A stretch of DNA of 64,000 bases from Bermanella marisrubri (GTDB taxonomy: Bacteria > Pseudomonadota > Gammaproteobacteria > Pseudomonadales > Oceanobacteraceae), in the NCBI RefSeq assembly GCF_012295615.1, contig NZ_CP051183.1:3127001-3191000 (forward strand), read 5' to 3'. This document shows positions 49,391 to 57,901 of the stretch, one piece after another. The notes beneath the pieces were generated by a model. That model made no database searches and had not been told where the DNA came from. It saw only the letters and a list, made by a program, of their open reading frames with translations. Within the stretch, counting starts at the first letter, position 1, and each line of letters begins with the position of its first letter. The position numbers were made by a program, and so were the translations under genes.

Positions 49391-50284
49391 ATGAGCCAGC
49401 ATCAACAAGCCTACATCTACGCTCTATCAGCAGTACTACTTTGGTCCACGGTAGCTACTGCCTTCAAGATCGCTTTGGAATTTTTAACGCCACTTTATTT
49501 ATTGGCTATTGCTGTTTCTGTATCTGCTGTTTTTTTATTGGCGGTTTTAATTAAGCAAGGCAAGCTGTCACAAGCTTTACCTCACTTTCAAAAACAAAAA
49601 AAACTGTATCTCTTATTAGCGGCTATTAATCCAACACTTTATTACATTATTCTATTTCAAGCCTATGATCTTTTACCCGCCCAGCAAGCACAAACCATCA
49701 ACTATACATGGGCCATCACCCTTAGCTTATTGAGTGTGCCTTTTCTTGGTCACAAGCTAAAACTGCAAGACATCATTGCGTTAATCATGGCCTACGCAGG
49801 GGCGCTGATTATCGCCACGGAAGGGGATGTATTAGGGCTTAACTTCTCGAATATCCCCGGTGTGATACTCGCGTTTGCCAGCACACTATTCTGGGCTTTG
49901 TATTGGATATTTAATACCCGTAACCAAGATGATCCAGTGTTGAGCTTATTCATTGGTTTTACCATTGCTTTGATTCCCGTTTGGCTTATTGCTTTGGTTT
50001 TTTCAGAACCTGTGACATGGGGTTGGCAGGGTTTGCTAGCCGCCAGCTATGTTGGTCTATTTGAAATGGGTGTGACCTTTTGGCTGTGGCAAACAGCCTT
50101 GCACAAAACCGAGCATACGGCCGGTATCAGTAGCCTAATATTTTTAAGCCCATTTTTGTCTCTTGTGTTTATTTCACAAATACTGGGAGAAGCCATTCAT
50201 AGTGCAACGATTTGGGGGCTATGCTTAATTATTGCAGGCATACTGATTCAAAAATTAAAGGGCAAAAGTAAGGCCACTCACTAA
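49391..50284 (+). CDS. DMT-family (EamA) transporter
   Basis: 297 residues with about ten membrane helices in two EamA halves: YALSAVLLWSTVATAFKIAL at the N-terminus and IPGVILAFASTLFWALYWIF at the start of the second half. An exporter of unknown substrate. It is unrelated in detail to the DMT protein at 5686. It lies 33 bp after the HD gene and 12 bp before the antiporter, so a three-gene operon is likely. Confidence 0.88.
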   Translation: MSQHQQAYIYALSAVLLWSTVATAFKIALEFLTPLYLLAIAVSVSAVFLLAVLIKQGKLSQALPHFQKQKKLYLLLAAINPTLYYIILFQAYDLLPAQQAQTINYTWAITLSLLSVPFLGHKLKLQDIIALIMAYAGALIIATEGDVLGLNFSNIPGVILAFASTLFWALYWIFNTRNQDDPVLSLFIGFTIALIPVWLIALVFSEPVTWGWQGLLAASYVGLFEMGVTFWLWQTALHKTEHTAGISSLIFLSPFLSLVFISQILGEAIHSATIWGLCLIIAGILIQKLKGKSKATH

Positions 50285-50296
50285 GGAACTTATAAC

Positions 50297-51460
50297 ATGG
50301 TTAGTAGCGATAGTTTTGTTTTAACCATCGGCGGCATTCTGCTTATTGGCTTAATCACATCCACTATCGCTAAAAGGACGGTGCTACCACGTATTACTTT
50401 ATTATTACTGTTCGGTATTCTCATTGGTCCTGAAGCACTTAATCTAATTCCTCATTTATTTACCTCCCATTTTGATTTAATTGCCGACATGACATTGCTA
50501 ATGGTGGGCTTTTTGATTGGCAGTAAACTCACAAAAGAACATCTACAGGAGACGGCATCACAGGTATTGGCTATATCCATTATCGCCGCCCTCGCAACCA
50601 CATTGATTGTTGCCCTTGGCCTTTATGCTTGTGGGGTCAGTGTGCAGCTTTCTATCATCCTAGGTTGTATCGCAGCAGCGACCGCACCTGCCGCCATTCT
50701 CGACCTAGTCATGGAAAATGGTCCTGAGTCGCGCTTTGGCCGTTTATTGATTGCCATTGTTGCGTTAGATGATGTTTGGGCATTACTTTTGTTTGCCATT
50801 GGCTTAGCCATCGTGTCAGGCATGCAAAACGGCACATTAGAATGGACATCGCTTTTGCATGCCGGTCGAGAAATAGGAGGGGCTTTAGTCGTTGGTTTAT
50901 TGATTGGCCTGCCCGCCGCCTATTTAACCGGCCGTATTAATCCCGGTGAACCCGGTATCACGGAAGCGCTGGGTGTGGTGTTTGTATGTGGCGGTATTGC
51001 AATTTTCTTTGGCTTTAGTCATCTCATAGCGACCATGGTGATGGGGGCCGTGATTGCGAATCTGGCTAAACATCATGATTATCCGTTCCATGCCATCGAA
51101 AACATAGAATGGCCATTCATGGTGACATTCTTTGTTCTTGCCGGTGCATCATTAGAGTTATCCACACTACAGAACATCGGCGCCATCGGTTTGCTATACA
51201 TTGGTCTGCGTGCATTCGGGAAATACAGTGGCGCTTGGCTAGCTGGCAAACTTTCTCATGCACCCCAAGCCACACAAAACTGGATGGGGCTGGCCCTATT
51301 ACCACAAGCGGGCGTCGCCATTGGTATGGCGTTGGTGGCAAGCAACGCCTTGCCGGAACAGCGTCAATTACTGCTGTCTTTGGTGATCAGCACCACCGTT
51401 ATATTTGAATTGATAGGTCCGGTTCTCACTCAAATAGCGATACGAAAGGGTCAAAACTAA
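50297..51460 (+). CDS. cation:proton antiporter (CPA2-type)
   Basis: 387 residues with about 12 membrane helices. GILIGPEALNLIPHLF, the unwound-helix region IAAATAPAAILDLVMENGPE and the ion-site pair in IVALDDVWALLLFAIGL match CPA2 Na+/H+ or K+/H+ exchangers. There is no C-terminal RCK/TrkA domain, so it is a short form. Ion specificity cannot be read from sequence. Confidence 0.85.
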   Translation: MVSSDSFVLTIGGILLIGLITSTIAKRTVLPRITLLLLFGILIGPEALNLIPHLFTSHFDLIADMTLLMVGFLIGSKLTKEHLQETASQVLAISIIAALATTLIVALGLYACGVSVQLSIILGCIAAATAPAAILDLVMENGPESRFGRLLIAIVALDDVWALLLFAIGLAIVSGMQNGTLEWTSLLHAGREIGGALVVGLLIGLPAAYLTGRINPGEPGITEALGVVFVCGGIAIFFGFSHLIATMVMGAVIANLAKHHDYPFHAIENIEWPFMVTFFVLAGASLELSTLQNIGAIGLLYIGLRAFGKYSGAWLAGKLSHAPQATQNWMGLALLPQAGVAIGMALVASNALPEQRQLLLSLVISTTVIFELIGPVLTQIAIRKGQN

Positions 51461-51534
51461 GCCAGCTTATTTGGACAACCATAGAGGTGCTTTTTTTGCC
51501 GTTCTCGATTCACTTAGCGGCATTGATAATCTTA

Positions 51535-51816
51535 TCAAATCGACTGTCCATGCCCTTTATACTTTCCGGATACCCAAAAGCACCCTAGCATTAAAAAGTT
51601 ATCGGCTTTGACCGGTGCCCAGAAGTGTTCTGCCGGACCATATTCAATAAAGACTTTAGCGCGCTCATCTAGGCGCCTAAAAACATAGCCGTTTTTAAAC
51701 TCCTGTTTCAGCCACTGTTTCTTTGCATCATAACTATCCTGACACTTTTTATCGGAAAAAGCGCAGCAAATATGTTCTTCACTGATGTTTTCCGGCGTAA
51801 GGGTAATATATTCCAT
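51535..51816 (-). pseudogene. truncated YoaP-like GNAT acetyltransferase
   Basis: 93 residues corresponding to the start of YoaP-type N-acetyltransferases (MEYITLTPENISEEHICCAF, FWVSGKYKGHGQS). The reading frame stops inside the acetyl-CoA-binding Gly-rich motif (G-x-G-x-G/A), where family members continue for over 100 residues. No continuation is seen in the other frames downstream, so it is a 3'-deleted remnant rather than a simple frameshift. Recognition is from memory of the family. Confidence 0.6.
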
Positions 51817-52066
51817 GATAAGACTCCTTTTATCTGCCTCCCACTGGCACCCTCTAAAAGCTTATGTCTCATAGTACAACTGCGTCATTGATGAGGGTCA
51901 GGAAAAGCTCTTTTATTGCTGACAGCTTGTTCATACTCCTGCGTTAATAAACATCAAAATCGAATGAGACAGTCTATTCAGTATTCGGCACTGCATCATC
52001 ACTTTGTGTGTAAAGATAATGTATTGAAAAGTATACTTTAAATGATGGGGACAAAGCCTAACGCTA

Positions 52067-52840
52067 TCAGCGAATGACTTTCTTTTGCAAAACTTGCTTG
52101 GGCGTCAAGCGTGCAATCGTACGAAACTCCCGCGTCATATGGGCTTGGTCACTAAAACCAAAATCATGGGCTACATCGGCAAGATTGGCCGATGGATTTT
52201 CGCGCAAACACTCAATGGCTTTACGAATTCGTAATATGCGCTGATAGTGTTTTGGTGTCATACCCAGCCAGAGTTTGCAGATACGTTCAATTTGTCGCTG
52301 GCTGACATCTACCTCACTTTGTAAGGTGCTTAAAGAAGCGGCTTGGCTAATGTACTGCAATGACTTTTCAAGGGTTTGAGGAATAACATCTGTGAAGTCT
52401 AGATTTTGTTCTGCCCATTCGTACAGCATAGGTATGTATTGCTGTATATCAGGCTCATTTTTCAATGATGTATGTAATGAATGAAGTTGAAATATGTCGT
52501 CTTCTTTTGCCAGCAGCGTCGGTTCAATATAGTGACGACCCAACACTCCATAGCCAATAGCAGGATGAAAGCGGATGCCTACAAATAGACATCCAGGTTG
52601 CATACAAACGTGCTCCGCCTGCATACTTGTAGGCAACATGATGATACCGCTGGGAATTGATTGACCCTCGATTTCCACACCACCGTTTAAGTTCAACACA
52701 ATTCCACTGCCTGCGTCCGAATACAGCGGCTTTGTGATTGCCTCTGCCTGATCGACAGAAGCAACCCAAAACCCTTGTATCATGGCAGACAACCGTCCCG
52801 AAGGCTGAGACAGTTGAAAGTGAAAACCTTGCTTATCCAC
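52067..52840 (-). CDS. AraC-family transcriptional regulator
   Basis: 257 residues: an N-terminal sensing region (about 1-130) and a C-terminal double helix-turn-helix (about 160-255; SLSTLQSEVDVSQRQIERIC and NLADVAHDFGFSDQAHMTRE, then FRTIARLTPKQ). It is two bases after the AhpD-like gene and so co-transcribed with it; that gene or itself is the likely target. Confidence 0.88.
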   Translation of the reverse strand: MDKQGFHFQLSQPSGRLSAMIQGFWVASVDQAEAITKPLYSDAGSGIVLNLNGGVEIEGQSIPSGIIMLPTSMQAEHVCMQPGCLFVGIRFHPAIGYGVLGRHYIEPTLLAKEDDIFQLHSLHTSLKNEPDIQQYIPMLYEWAEQNLDFTDVIPQTLEKSLQYISQAASLSTLQSEVDVSQRQIERICKLWLGMTPKHYQRILRIRKAIECLRENPSANLADVAHDFGFSDQAHMTREFRTIARLTPKQVLQKKVIR

Positions 52841-52841
52841 A

Positions 52842-53297
52842 CTAAGCTGCTTTATAGCTTCCTACCTCAGGTTTGAAGGTTTTAGCAATACGATTCCAAC
52901 TATTGATGGCATTAATCGCAATGGTTAAATCCACCACAGCTTGCTCACCTAATACCTTTACCACATTCTGATATTGTTCATCGTTCACAAGATTACCATA
53001 GGTTAGCTGCTCAGCCCACGCTAAAGCAACGCGCTCTTTTTCAGAATAAAAAGGCATATCTTTCCATGCGCTTAAACCAATAATACGCTCTGGAGATTCG
53101 CCATCGCCTAATGCTTCACTCGTATGCATATCAATGCAGAAAGCACATTGGTTGATTTGTGAAATACGCAGCTTAACCAATTCCCAAGTGGCTTTGGGAA
53201 CGGTTTCTGACTGGGTAAACTGCTCAATCAGATACTGTTCTTGAGACATTAGGATTTTCATGGCTTTGCCAGCAAGTTCAAAGTAATTGGCTCTCAT
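52842..53297 (-). CDS. carboxymuconolactone decarboxylase / AhpD-like protein
   Basis: 151 residues from the ATG at 53297 (MRANYFELAGKAMKILMSQE), with AGGAGAT upstream; the longer open frame is not supported. It has the AhpD-type redox motif in NQCAFCIDMHTSEALGDGES (CxxC plus His), so a peroxidase or thiol-disulfide role is likely. It is paired with the AraC regulator. Confidence 0.85.
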   Translation of the reverse strand: MRANYFELAGKAMKILMSQEQYLIEQFTQSETVPKATWELVKLRISQINQCAFCIDMHTSEALGDGESPERIIGLSAWKDMPFYSEKERVALAWAEQLTYGNLVNDEQYQNVVKVLGEQAVVDLTIAINAINSWNRIAKTFKPEVGSYKAA

Positions 53298-53405
53298 GGG
53301 GCTTATCTCCTTAGTTATTAAGCTTAGAAGATAAGATAGAAGACAAGTGATATAAGATATTGAATATTTCCGACATGGCACAAAGAATTTTGGAAGAGAA
53401 TATCT

Positions 53406-53747
53406 TTATGATAATCGTTTCGACCAGTTGCCATCATGCTGATCACGACAGTTTTCTTCTGTATCGTAAATAACCTGCTTGGCTTTGTTCGGTAACGTAA
53501 TATTTAAGCTACTGAGCTCCGCCTCAATTAGGCCTTTCAATAAATGTTTTTTGTCTGACTCTAGATACCCCTGCAATTCATCGTTCATATCAAATACACA
53601 GACAATCTTCAGGCTTTGTGGAAAACGAGAATAATCAACCGTATGCGTTAACCACTGAAACCCAGCTAACTCCTGCAATGCGATTTCGCATACATCCGTT
53701 AAGGATTGCCTCAGCTGATTATCTAATTTCTTATCCGTTTTACGCAT
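53406..53747 (-). CDS. hypothetical protein
   Basis: 113 residues, soluble, not recognised. Visible features are a charged N-terminus (MRKTDKKLDNQLRQSL), a hydrophobic beta-like strand (LKIVCVFDMND) and a helical middle (DKKHLLKGLIEAEL). It ends 9 bp after the GST gene in the same direction, so probably co-transcribed with it. Confidence 0.65.
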   Translation of the reverse strand: MRKTDKKLDNQLRQSLTDVCEIALQELAGFQWLTHTVDYSRFPQSLKIVCVFDMNDELQGYLESDKKHLLKGLIEAELSSLNITLPNKAKQVIYDTEENCRDQHDGNWSKRLS

Positions 53748-53756
53748 CGCGTGTTC

Positions 53757-54413
53757 TTATGACTCAGGAAAATAAACAGGCTCATCACCTGCATGCCACT
53801 GTGGATACTTTTTCATGATACTTTTGAACAGATCCGAATCTAGCCAATGATTAAGCCATTGAATCAACGCAGTATACTGGCTTGCCTCAAACCATGTTTT
53901 ATCCACATGAGCAAACTGACGGATGAATGGGAAAATCGCTAAGTCAGCCAAGGTCATCTCAGCTCCCATGATATAAGTATGATTTTGTAGTCGCTCATTT
54001 AACTGACTTAGAAAGACCTCTCCTTTTTCGCGATAGTGCTGCTCACTATGCTCAAATCGATCACTGTATTTATAGCGATCCAAAGCCCACTTAAAGTCAC
54101 CATCATTTTCTTGAATCAAAGCTATTATTTCTGCCTTTTTCGATTCAGGTAATAAAACTTTTTTCACCTCAGGATTCTTAGCAAGCGCGTACAACATAAT
54201 ATCTAAGCTTTCCTCAATGACATCACTATCTGCAAGCTGAAGCACAGGAACCGTTGCTTTTGGGCTGATCTCAATCATTTCAACCGGCTTATCTTTCAGC
54301 ACGACTTCCCGTAATTCAAAACTGCTTGCAGGCAGACAGTAGGCGATAGCTAAACGTGCGCGCATAGCGTAGGGACAGCGACGAAAGGAATATAAAATAC
54401 CCGACATAGACAA
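53757..54413 (-). CDS. glutathione S-transferase-like protein
   Basis: 218 residues: an N-terminal thioredoxin-like domain with a RRCPYAMRARLA active-site segment (CPYA, Cys about 13) and the glutathione-binding cis-Pro/Ser region (KATVPVLQLADSDVIEESLD). An all-helical C-terminal domain follows (about 95-210). The cysteine at the active site suggests an omega- or glutaredoxin-like reaction rather than classic conjugation. Confidence 0.88.
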   Translation of the reverse strand: MSMSGILYSFRRCPYAMRARLAIAYCLPASSFELREVVLKDKPVEMIEISPKATVPVLQLADSDVIEESLDIMLYALAKNPEVKKVLLPESKKAEIIALIQENDGDFKWALDRYKYSDRFEHSEQHYREKGEVFLSQLNERLQNHTYIMGAEMTLADLAIFPFIRQFAHVDKTWFEASQYTALIQWLNHWLDSDLFKSIMKKYPQWHAGDEPVYFPES

Positions 54414-54594
54414 CTCACTCAGGGTCTTTACTGGAAATACTGGTAACGACGTAAAACCTAAATTTTAACAGAAAAAGAAAAGAGAGTCTGATGTTATTAT
54501 TCAAAGGTATAACTGATAAAAAGTAAGTTCTAATACCGACGTTCAACTAGCACGGATATAGAATATGCTACTGACAAACGAGAGGAACATTACA

Positions 54595-55095
54595 TTAAGT
54601 CCGTCTAGTTCCGTATCTACCTATATAAGCAAGGTAAGCAAAAATAATTGAGTGCCCAGTAAAAATCCGCACGCCACCGTACAAATATGACCAGTATTCT
54701 GACTCTGATATCTCTCTTGCAGGAAGCCCGGAACGGACTAAATAATAAAAACCATCAATTATACGAACGTCTTCTGAGGGTGCTCTAGTACTGCCATCTG
54801 GCGCACCGATACTTCCAGAAAAAAAAGTGAAGATCGCATAGGGCATTAAATAAATAAAAGGCAGAAAATACTTGCCATCCAGTGTCTCTAGATTAACGAT
54901 AGTGCCACGGCCTTTATACAATATTGCCACAGAAAAAATTGTTGACAAGAATATCGGTGCAAGTAAGAAGGTAGGATCTATATGAATAAAACTAAAGTAG
55001 CTAAAGACATTGACGCCTAATGTAAAAATAAAATTCCATTTTAAGGCAGCCCTACTGGATAGCTTCTCCTTTATAAGATGAAATAATCTATTCAT
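54595..55095 (-). CDS. hypothetical multi-pass membrane protein
   Basis: 166 residues, not recognised. About four hydrophobic segments (roughly 22-38, 41-59, 77-93, 145-157) are separated by polar loops; the largest loop (95-140) is likely periplasmic or cytoplasmic. It is one of three consecutive unrecognised minus-strand genes between the GST gene and the SEC-C gene. No attC-like site was found next to it. Confidence 0.6.
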   Translation of the reverse strand: MNRLFHLIKEKLSSRAALKWNFIFTLGVNVFSYFSFIHIDPTFLLAPIFLSTIFSVAILYKGRGTIVNLETLDGKYFLPFIYLMPYAIFTFFSGSIGAPDGSTRAPSEDVRIIDGFYYLVRSGLPAREISESEYWSYLYGGVRIFTGHSIIFAYLAYIGRYGTRRT

Positions 55096-55138
55096 AAAAA
55101 CGGAGCCATAAAACTTTTAATAAACATCTTGAAACTCA

Positions 55139-55642
55139 TCAGCAGAATGCCAATGGGTTGCTTTTATTACAAGGAACAAGATCCTCTAAATCTGCTAGGT
55201 TCATAATTATCTGGCTACTACAGCTAATCTTAAATTTCTTCTGTGTACCAACTTTTTTAATTCTAATACCCGAATCCACCTTCCGATCCTGCTTTGATTC
55301 ACCATCATATATCCAGAATATCGAATACTGATAATCTGAGTTCACAAACTCTAATTCAGTTAAATCGTATTGAGATCGGAAATAGTGCGTGAAAGAAAAG
55401 GAGTTCAGGGAACCCTTTCTATCCTTGGGATACTCGAGTTCAATATTATCGAATGTTCCATATCGATATTGGATATAAGAACGTTGATTGGATTTTATTT
55501 TTGGAGAGCCACAGACTGATATGAATTTGTTCTTTTTAGTCGCACAGCTAAAGTAGGTCTTCTCAGAAGGCAAGCACAGCGATTCACTATTTGAATGCGC
55601 AGTGACGAAGAATAGTAGTATTACTAGTAATAGGTTTTTCAT
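55139..55642 (-). CDS. hypothetical secreted protein
   Basis: 167 residues beginning with a signal peptide (MKNLLLVILLFFVTAHSNSE). The mature part has six or more cysteines (for example LCLPSEKTYFSCATKKNKFI, ISCSSQ, DLVPCNKS), suggesting disulfides. Not recognised. It lies between two other envelope-protein genes. Confidence 0.6.
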   Translation of the reverse strand: MKNLLLVILLFFVTAHSNSESLCLPSEKTYFSCATKKNKFISVCGSPKIKSNQRSYIQYRYGTFDNIELEYPKDRKGSLNSFSFTHYFRSQYDLTELEFVNSDYQYSIFWIYDGESKQDRKVDSGIRIKKVGTQKKFKISCSSQIIMNLADLEDLVPCNKSNPLAFC

Positions 55643-55730
55643 TTTCTCAACTTAGGAAGAGTAGATAATTATAGAAATCCAGAATAGCCGAATACGAACT
55701 CTAAAAATAGTTTTCAGCTATCCGATAGAA

Positions 55731-56111
55731 TCAACCTGCAATAATCTCAATCTTCTCACTTTTTATCCAGCCAGAGTGACACTCCCCTCCATATGGCTTA
55801 CGTGTTGCTATAGGACTAGTTAATCCACAAGAAGATAAATCATCTCCAAAAACAATCCCACTCCATCCACCGATAGCAGAATCGCAGATCACAAAATACG
55901 TACCCTTTTCCATGGTTACTACCACCTTAGTGCTTGCATTCGGTGCTGAAAACAATGGCATTCTCTCGGTGATGGCTGCCAAGGTAGAGCATGCATCTAG
56001 CTCTTCATAACCTCCTACCATAACAGGAACCGACTCAGCACAGACTTTGTTCGCTGCGATCACTAATAATCCAAGAAATAGATAATGTTTCAATTTTGAC
56101 TCCCTGAACAT
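55731..56111 (-). CDS. hypothetical exported protein, SH3-like
   Basis: 126 residues from the ATG at 56111 (MFRESKLKHYLFLGLLVIAA), a signal peptide ending near CAES. The mature part has four cysteines and a short beta-rich repeat (MPLFSAPNASTKVVVTMEKG, then TYFVICDSAIGGWSGIVFGD) reminiscent of bacterial SH3 domains. Unrecognised. A half-attC-like sequence lies 36 bp upstream, so it may be an old cassette gene. Confidence 0.6.
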   Translation of the reverse strand: MFRESKLKHYLFLGLLVIAANKVCAESVPVMVGGYEELDACSTLAAITERMPLFSAPNASTKVVVTMEKGTYFVICDSAIGGWSGIVFGDDLSSCGLTSPIATRKPYGGECHSGWIKSEKIEIIAG

Positions 56112-56146
56112 GGCAAAAGGCGCGAATATCCCGAAACAACGCCTTA

Positions 56147-56200
56147 TAACGTCTGTCGCACCAACGCCGTGAGCGCTGCACAATGAATTAAGGGCTATAG
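56147..56200 (-). other. half attC-like sequence
   Basis: On the minus strand a GC-rich arm (GGCGTTGGTGCGACAGA) ends in CGTTATAAGG, like the 3' half of an attC. No matching TAACA-type first half with a complementary arm is found before the SEC-C gene. This is weak but suggestive evidence that the gene at 55731 entered as a cassette. Confidence 0.3.
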
Positions 56201-56262
56201 AAAGAGAATTACGCTATAATATCCGTCAACAACTATACAATTTTCAAACCAACTGGTAATCC

Positions 56263-56607
56263 ATGTCCAAATTCTTCTATAAAGGCCGCCCCATGAAAAA
56301 GCCCTCTCATTCGAGCCCGGGTTTTGAAACCAATGCCACCGTGTACTTAGGGACGGACAAAGCCCCAGCTCAAATCAGTGTGCAAAGTGAAGACCGTAAA
56401 GAAGAACTCATTGCCATATTCACTGAGCACGGCTGGGCCAGCAAAATTGAAGTGAATCCAGATCAAGAAGAAAATATTCGCGACCTAGAAATCCTGCAAG
56501 AACGTAAGAACACTGCTCAAGCTCAAACCACTAAAGCAGCGGGTCGCAACGACCCTTGCCCATGCGGCTCAGGTAAGAAATACAAGAAGTGCTGCGCAAC
56601 CGCTTAA
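56263..56607 (+). CDS. SEC-C motif (PBPRA1643-type) protein
   Basis: 114 residues: an N-terminal domain of unknown function and a C-terminal SEC-C zinc motif ([20 protein letters not shown]) like that of SecA. Stand-alone SEC-C proteins of this length are common in gammaproteobacteria and uncharacterised. Monocistronic, closed by a strong terminator. It separates the possible old cassette genes on its left from the clear cassette cluster on its right. Confidence 0.85.
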   Translation: MSKFFYKGRPMKKPSHSSPGFETNATVYLGTDKAPAQISVQSEDRKEELIAIFTEHGWASKIEVNPDQEENIRDLEILQERKNTAQAQTTKAAGRNDPCPCGSGKKYKKCCATA

Positions 56608-56633
56608 CTTTAAGATCTGCCAACACTTAAGAG

Positions 56634-56673
56634 AAAAGCCAGTTAAAAATTAACTGGCTTTTTGTTTTTTAGG
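56634..56673 (+). terminator. Rho-independent terminator of the SEC-C gene
   Basis: AAAAGCCAGTTAA/TTAACTGGCTTTTT, a 13-bp stem with a 3-base loop and T-rich tail. The flanking A run means it may also work in the opposite direction and stop minus-strand transcripts leaving the cassette cluster. Confidence 0.92.
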
Positions 56674-56731
56674 GCATGGCCGGTCGCGGGTTATTATGCT
56701 TTGGCATTGATACACCGTTAAGTTATTTAAA

Positions 56732-56751
56732 AGTGTCCACATTATCGGGGG
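56732..56751. other. short sequence resembling an IS terminus (unverified)
   Basis: GTGTCCACATTATCGGGGG stands at the left edge of the cassette cluster with no transposase nearby. It recalls insertion-sequence ends seen in other proteobacteria, but this is an impression, not a match. It lies 24 bp from the truncated attC start and might mark the event that cut it. Confidence 0.2.
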
Positions 56752-56774
56752 AAGTTCATGTCCTTCTTTAATGA

Positions 56775-56783
56775 CTTGTTAGC
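56775..56783 (-). other. truncated attC (first box only)
   Basis: GCTAACAAG on the minus strand lies 35 bp after the stop of the 184-residue gene, exactly like the first box of the other attC sites. The complementary arm and final GGCGTTA are missing within the next 120 bp. It would mark the last cassette of the array, with its 3' half lost. Confidence 0.4.
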
Positions 56784-56817
56784 TGTCTATAAATCAGTGA
56801 ATCCTAATCCTCAAAAA

Positions 56818-57372
56818 CTACTTTTCGAGATTTTTAGCCGATGATGATAATTCCGTGACAGCACTTTTAATTTCGTGAGTTGCGGATAGTAGCTTGATAA
56901 CCCTTTCTTCATCCGCTTTTGTGCAATTATCTTTGATCTCTTCGACGATATCAGACAAATCAGCAGTTGAAAGTTCTAGTTTTCTTTTGGAGTTTGCGAG
57001 TGTTGATAAGTTTTCATATTCGAACTCTTTTACATAACTTCTTTCAGCGCGAACTTCAGCAATAGTTTTTGCTCTTAGAATCTTGAGCCTTTTGGGAACA
57101 ATCCAACCTCCCTCAAACTTATCGTAAAGTAAGTTTACTAAAGGCAAAAATATAAGAAAAATTATGGAAAGAAGAAAAGGCAAGAATACATCATCAAACA
57201 ACAACCATTCCTTTTTCCGTAGCATTGCTATTTTTTCTTGTGTATCTACGAGAATAAATATGCCAAAGCCTTTTATGTGTAAGGAAACCCAAGCAAAAAC
57301 AAAAGCACCTAATAGTGGATTCTTGAGCCTTACGTTTATATTTTCCTTCAAAGAAGAAATAATATCGTTCAT
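56818..57372 (-). CDS. cassette protein, two-helix membrane protein with helical tail
   Basis: 184 residues, not recognised. Two membrane segments (about 19-41 and 58-82) are followed by a long charged helical region (about 95-184, with AEVRAERSYVKEFEYE and a C-terminal coiled-coil-like stretch). NINVRLKNPLLGAFVFAWVS near the start recalls small membrane proteins seen in other integrons, by impression only. It starts 33 bp after attC 57406-57480. Last gene of the array. Confidence 0.7.
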   Translation of the reverse strand: MNDIISSLKENINVRLKNPLLGAFVFAWVSLHIKGFGIFILVDTQEKIAMLRKKEWLLFDDVFLPFLLSIIFLIFLPLVNLLYDKFEGGWIVPKRLKILRAKTIAEVRAERSYVKEFEYENLSTLANSKRKLELSTADLSDIVEEIKDNCTKADEERVIKLLSATHEIKSAVTELSSSAKNLEK

Positions 57373-57405
57373 TTGCCCTCCGTGAGCCTAGATATTGCGG
57401 CCTCC

Positions 57406-57480
57406 TAACGCCCGGCCTTGGGGCGCGTGCTTTTTTCGCGTCCAGCGACGCTTTTCAGTGGCCTCAACGGCCGCTTGTTA
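57406..57480 (-). other. attC site (75 bp)
   Basis: Minus strand: TAACAAGCGGCC ... GGCCGGGCGTTA. The outer boxes and the CGGCC/GGCCG arms are complementary, and an inner GCGTC/GACGC pair forms the hairpin. The stop codon TAA of the 94-codon gene is itself the first three bases of the site. Confidence 0.85.
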
Positions 57481-57762
57481 TTTGTTGCGTCGTAGTTCAC
57501 GAGCTTTATCTACTATCTCGGCTTCAACACGTTCCGAAGCAATGATCATCGCAAGCGCTTCATCTTGACGCCCCGAAGATATTATTCGCCGCGAGTTAGA
57601 AATTCTCGTTTTACATCCAGACTCGGTATATCCCTCTTGTTGCATAAGCATGTCAATCAAGTCTTCACTACTAATAGCTAGATCCGAAAATTCGGCAAAG
57701 TATTTAACAAAGCATGCCTTCCCAATAGAGCGGAGACTTCGATCTAGTTGATCATCGTTCAT
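57478..57762 (-). CDS. cassette protein, small helical
   Basis: 94 residues, soluble and mainly helical, not assigned to a family. Segments such as GYTESGCKTRISNSRRIISS suggest a nucleic-acid-binding or helix-turn-helix-like part, but this is speculative. Its stop codon overlaps its attC, so gene and site are fused to the limit. Confidence 0.7.
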   Translation of the reverse strand: MNDDQLDRSLRSIGKACFVKYFAEFSDLAISSEDLIDMLMQQEGYTESGCKTRISNSRRIISSGRQDEALAMIIASERVEAEIVDKARELRRNK

Positions 57763-57793
57763 GTCTATTCACCTATTTCTGCATGAATACAAA

Positions 57794-57901
57794 TAACGCC
57801 CGCATTTGGGGCATTGTTTGTGGAGTGGTGCTTTGGGGTAAAGTGGCGAAGCCACCCCAAAGCGCCGCGGAGCAAACAATGTCCCTATGATGGCCTAGTT
57901 A
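57794..57901 (-). other. attC site, long variant (108 bp)
   Basis: Minus strand: TAACTAGGCC ... GCGGGCGTTA. Extended complementary arms (GGGACATTGTTTG/CAAACAATGCCCC and CTTTGGGGT/ACCCCAAAG) form a long hairpin with a TTC-type tip. The first box is TAACTAG instead of TAACAAG. The TAA stop of the 148-codon gene opens the site. Confidence 0.82.

Noticed and set aside
54414..55140. attC sites between the GST gene and the unrecognised membrane protein genes
   Set aside because: No paired TAAC/GTTA boxes with complementary arms were found in those gaps.
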